From: Podarcis raffonei
Taxonomy: Eukaryota > Chordata > Lepidosauria > Squamata > Lacertidae
Length of the DNA: 64,000 bases
Direction: 5' to 3'
NCBI RefSeq assembly: GCF_027172205.1
Contig: NC_070607.1
Span: 3,730,001-3,794,000 of the forward strand
The position numbers and the translations under genes were made by a program. Under the pieces are notes generated by a model, which was given only the letters and a program-made list of their open reading frames with translations, made no database searches and had not been told where the DNA came from. Positions 60,212 to 64,000 of this stretch are shown piece by piece; positions within the stretch are counted from its first letter, which is position 1; every line of letters begins with the position of its first letter.

Positions 60212-60432
60212 GTGTCTGATATTGCACAAAGAAAAGATGGAAGACTGGAGGAAGTTGAGGGTATTGGTTTAATCTAGTCTAGGACTCCAGGTGGCAACAG
60301 GTATCAGGGATGAGTCTTCCTGAGAACTTTTTAACTTAGGACCTTCTATACTTAAAGCATGGGTTCAACCAGACTTCCTTTTGTGACAAATTTCTAGGCA
60401 TAGATCCAGACTTTAAAGCTCTGTGTCCAGTA

Positions 60433-60640
60433 CTTTCCGCTGGAAAAACCATGTTTTACTGATGAATCAGAGCAAACGACAATCAGGTTTTCTGCGGATT
60501 GCTGTTTGATCCAATTCAGTGGTAAAACACAGGTTTTCCTGGAGAAAGCACTTGGGACGTGGAGTTTTAAAACATGGACCTGTGCCTGAAGAGTGTGGCA
60601 CAAAAGGAACGCTGGGCAAGCCCCATGAGGAAATAGGCCT
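60433..60640 (+). repeat. Dispersed repeat, copy B (GAATCAGAGCAAACG)
   Basis: Same repeat as at 49291-49505 and in the same orientation: ACTGATGAATCAGAGCAAAC, GTTTGATCCAATTCAGTGGT, GGAGAAAGCA. Similarity fades after about 150 bp. Confidence 0.6.
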
Positions 60641-62039
60641 CCCTAAGCAGGGTTGTGATCTTCAGGGAGGTGTTCCTTCACCAGACCTTTCTCCTGCGCT
60701 GTATTCATGTGGAAATTTGGCCCCCCCTGTTATTATTTGTCTCTGGATTCGCTATGTTCTGCAGATTTGCAGATTTAGCTTGGGAGGCAAATGGCAGTGG
60801 CGCAAGTGGTTCAAGGCTACCTGGTAAAGTCATCATGACAGAGATAAAATTCAAACCAAGCTGGTTTTCCTGACCTGTAGCCCAGTCACTTAGCCACTAT
60901 ATTACACCAGCTTTCTGTCATGTGTCTCATAACCCTGAAGCCCCTACTGCTACGTTATGCTGACTTTGTAATGAAAATACACTGTTTGGAGAGTACAGAA
61001 GTTGGTCACCTCAGCATATATCAAAATATACCAACCATGTAAAAACCAGCGACACTACACTGAATTACGCCAGGAGGTCTGATATGCTTTTCATCTGTCA
61101 GCAAGATCAATCTAAAAGCTCTGCATTGGCTTTCATCCCTAGCAACATAAGTCACCCTAATCCTTTACACTAACTGAAGTGGAAGGGAGAATAATGCAAC
61201 AGCCACCAATCTATAGCTGTATGAGGCAAGCAGGGTTTTTGGCTGTTGATAGCTGTTGCTGTTAACCGGCAGCCTTTTCAAAAACCTTTTCATGCACATC
61301 AATGAAGAATATATCCGCAGAAAGTTCAAAGGCAGCCCTTTTAGAATCCTAGATATAAACACCAAGCGAGTGATTTCAGAACTATATGGGTGGACAGCTC
61401 CTTCCTGCTTCTTTTGAACAATTTAGGTACAGATGTAATTGGATTCAACATCCAACCACTTTTGTGCACCCCCTTTCTAAACAAGCCGTTCCACTCTGGG
61501 TGCCCTCTTGTGCTGTTTCACAATCTTCATGAGTCTACACAAGAGCATTCTCCAGTGAGATATTATTATTTCTGTAGACACCTGCTTCTTCTAAATGCAC
61601 CTATTTGTAGCCTGTAGTTTATTTAGTTTATTTGTAGCGTAAACTAATCTAAATTCAGGCTGTGGAATCTGATTTTTTAAAAATACTTGCTATATTATAA
61701 AGAAACAGATGTTAGGCAGTCAAACCTGTAGACAGAGCTGTTCATTTTCACTGACCCAGGAAAACACTGTTATGTATTGTTGGATGAACTTCAGTTATTT
61801 AGGCCTGGAGCTGTGTGCAGGGTGCTTGGAGGACATTGACCTAACACCTTAATGTCTACCTTGCCTTGTAACAGTAGCTGCAGTAGACTGCCTAGTTCAG
61901 TCCTGTAGTTAATCAATGGCTTCCTGCTGGTCCCAGGGGCATTTAAAGAGACGAATGAATAGTAATTCCAGAAGAAATTCATGGGGGACTCAGAGGATCC
62001 TTTGGGGCAATGTAATCAAGTGGCGGCTGGGCAATTCCA

Positions 62040-62800
62040 GATACTCTTGAATTTGCCTAGTCTAGTTCAATTTCAATCTAGTTTTGGGTAGAAACAGAGA
62101 CTTACACTGGAGGAAACACAGGAGGAGTGTGATCCTTCTGGACCTTTGAGCAGCTCTGGATACCACTGACCACGGTTTCTCCCTGTACTAGCTATCTGTG
62201 GTGGGAGCTGGGGGCCCAGAAAAATGATGTTTCTGCTTCTATATTGATCATGGGCTTCAGAAGTGGTGTTGGGAGATTGCCACTGTCCCCTGGCAGCTGT
62301 TCTGTGGTTTGCCACAAGGTTTTATTTTGCCCCTTGTGCTATTTAACCTCACCCAGAAGCTTCTTGTAGAGATTATCTGGAAATTGGGAGTAATGTGTCA
62401 CCAGTACACGGAAGACTCCCATTTCTACCCTTTTCATCAAATTCAGGTGAAGCTGTGGAGGTGCTAAACTGCTGTCTGCAACTGGTCATGGACTGGATGG
62501 AGGCCAGTTAATGGAAGCTTGGTCGATATTAAGGTAGAGGAGCTTTTGGTGAGTGATATGTTTGGTTGTGGTATTCAGTCTGTTCTGGGTAGGGTTGATC
62601 ATGTCTACAGTTTGAAGTGCTGTTAGATCTAGCCCTATCTGTAGAGCGGCCTCTGCAGCTCCAGCTAGTGCAAGAGCTGTGATCCCTCATAGACAGAGCT
62701 AGCCTGGCCCTCATTGGTAACGTCTCACTCAGAGAGGTTCACAGAGAGATCCACCTGGCACTGTCTCTGTCCTCTTCTCAGTGCCCAGTGAACACTTTTT
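62040..62800 (+). mobile_element. L2 LINE ORF2 fragment (reverse transcriptase)
   Basis: Translation gives pieces of the L2 reverse transcriptase in order: VILLDL and ALDTTDHGF near 62130, WQLFCGLPQGFILPLVLFNL near 62285-62345, and VMCHQYTEDSHFY near 62390-62430. The catalytic YADD box reads YTED (62405-62416). The frame has stops and the copy is old. It lies antisense in a TNR intron. Confidence 0.8.
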
Positions 62801-63084
62801 TTATTTGCCCAGGCCTTGCCATTTACATTTGTGACTTTATGCTGGGTTTTTCTACCTCCCATGACTTGTTTGTTTTTGTATGCTTTCAAAAATGCATTTG
62901 TATTCTTGCACTTTTATGCTTTGTTTGCAAACTGTGAGCCATGGCAGATACGTGGCTAACAGATGTCCTAAATAAAAATAAATGAAATGATAAAAAAGGA
63001 AGTCTCCCTCCTGCGATCTTGTCATGCACCCCATCAGATTTAAACTTGGAGCCAAACAACTGCTCTGTGGAAAACCCTTTGGGA

Positions 63085-63260
63085 CGGTTAAAGAGAAGGG
63101 CTTCAGGTCCACCTTGCATGCAGAAGGCTCCATCCCCAACATCTTCAGGTGGGGCTGAAAGAGACTCCTGCCTGAAACCAGAGAACTGTTGCCAGTCAGT
63201 GAAGACAATAAGGAGCTAGATAGAGCCAGGGTTTGACTCAGTATAAGACAACTTACCATG
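63085..63260 (+). mobile_element. tRNA-Ala-type SINE
   Basis: CACCTTGCATGCAGAAGGCT is the tRNA-like head, then GACTCCTGCCTGAAACCAGA, TTGCCAGTCAGTGAAGACAA and TTGACTCAGTATAAGACAAC follow the body seen at 39888. It lies 490 bp from the TNR exon at 63751. Confidence 0.75.
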
Positions 63261-63750
63261 TACCTCTGGTTTGAACTCTTAACTTTGTACTCCACTCCAT
63301 ACTCATTTTTGCTTTTGCCTTTTTTGTGTGGGGAAGAGGGAGGGTAATGCATTTCAGCTATGAAATTTAAGTCAGACATAGAAACCAGCCTGTGTATGTA
63401 TGGAGGGAGGTAGTCTGGAGGTACTAAGTTTATCTGTTAAGCAATATCAGCTTTGGCATAGGCCAAGGAAATGTGTCTTTAAATCTTCTGATGGGACCTC
63501 AGTTAAAAGTGATTGTGACTCAGCTGAGCAACCTCAACAAGCCTCTGGCTGGCAAGGAGACGCTCCCTGGAGCCTGATGGGATCCTCTTTGGGCTTTAGG
63601 GTGGGTTCTCCTCATAAACCACCAGGGCTCTCCAGGGTGTTCCCCATTATACACAATTTCACGAATGCATGTAGGGGCCTGGAATGGAACTCCTGTGGTG
63701 AGTTCCAGCACATTTTCTTCTAGAAAGAAAGCCCTGTGTAACTCTCTCAC

Positions 63751-63883
63751 CTGTAGTGAAGATGGTAGAGGTGAATCCACTCCTCACAGCATCTTGGGCT
63801 GCTTGCAGGCGCACTGTGTATTCTGTGTTTTCCGAAAGCCCTTCCAGGCGGATCCAGGTGTCTTCTGCATCCACAATCAATTC
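63751..63883 (-). CDS. TNR: Tenascin-R, exon for the second half of the last FN3 repeat
   Basis: This 133-bp exon starts in phase 0 after GAGCACAG and encodes [36 protein letters not shown] and FTSTIFTT, ending in a split Gly codon at ACAG|GTGAGA. The motif [12 protein letters not shown] is the F-G region of an FN3 domain. Human TNR has [20 protein letters not shown] at this place (from memory). The 5' part of the gene (EGF-like repeats and the other FN3 repeats) lies beyond 64000. Confidence 0.96.
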
Positions 63884-63949
63884 CTGTGCTCAGTCACGAA
63901 AAGAGATGGAAAATCAGAGATGAGCAGGAGAGATTTGTGGGGCTTACAT

Positions 63950-64000
63950 ACATGGCTGGTCCAAGACATTTTGGCACCTGAGGCAGAACCCAAAATGGTG
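63950..64000 (+). repeat. Dispersed repeat cut by the window edge
   Basis: CTGGTCCAAGACATTTTGGC, ACCTGAGGCAGAACCC matches copies near 10440-10470 and 16085-16110. Its family is unknown to me. Confidence 0.5.

Overview
This window is nuclear DNA of a squamate reptile, most likely a lizard and possibly a lacertid. The evidence is widely spaced exons with GT/AG splice sites, one CpG island, three tRNA-derived SINEs of Sauria-SINE type with a BovB-like tail, 5'-truncated CR1, L1 and L2 LINEs, and many short inverted-repeat (MITE) elements with TA or 8-bp target duplications. The lacertid guess rests on remembered repeat families and was not checked by search.

Two host genes are recognisable, both on the minus strand. 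On the left, 5475-5780 encodes the complete 101-residue KIAA0040-type single-pass membrane protein. Its coding exon begins two bases before the ATG. The CpG island at about 23450-24440 holds a consensus minus-strand splice donor at 24034/24033 and is the best candidate for its promoter and 5' non-coding exon, about 18 kb upstream. On the right, six exons between 63883 and 47870 encode the last half FN3 repeat and the complete fibrinogen-like domain of tenascin-R (TNR), ending at a stop codon. The rest of TNR lies beyond the right edge. TNR and KIAA0040 as same-strand neighbours match the mammalian order as I recall it. The TNR 3' untranslated region probably runs leftward for several kilobases, with candidate poly(A) signals at 42159 and 40693.

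Layout: 1-3.3 kb, unclassified repeats and an L2 end; 3.7-24.4 kb, KIAA0040 (3' UTR, coding exon, long intron, CpG island) with many transposons including a whole but defective fish-type Tc1 element at 19397-20925; 24.4-40.7 kb, intergenic sequence with SINEs, an L1 with a 15-bp target duplication, a CR1 and a diverged LTR; 40.7-47.9 kb, probable TNR 3' UTR and flank; 47.9-64 kb, TNR exons with introns holding four-terminal-type MITEs, a solo LTR, a CR1 ORF1 copy, a CR1 3' end and an L2 reverse-transcriptase fragment.

I found no undescribed genetic system. The more unusual observations are the lizard Tc1 copy very like fish elements, small hAT-type MITEs with perfect 8-bp duplications, fold-back elements that share a core but have different ends, a SINE nested in a fold-back element, a TA-flanked MITE 46 bp from the last TNR 3' splice site, and a tandem array with an inverted copy at 0.6-1.3 kb.
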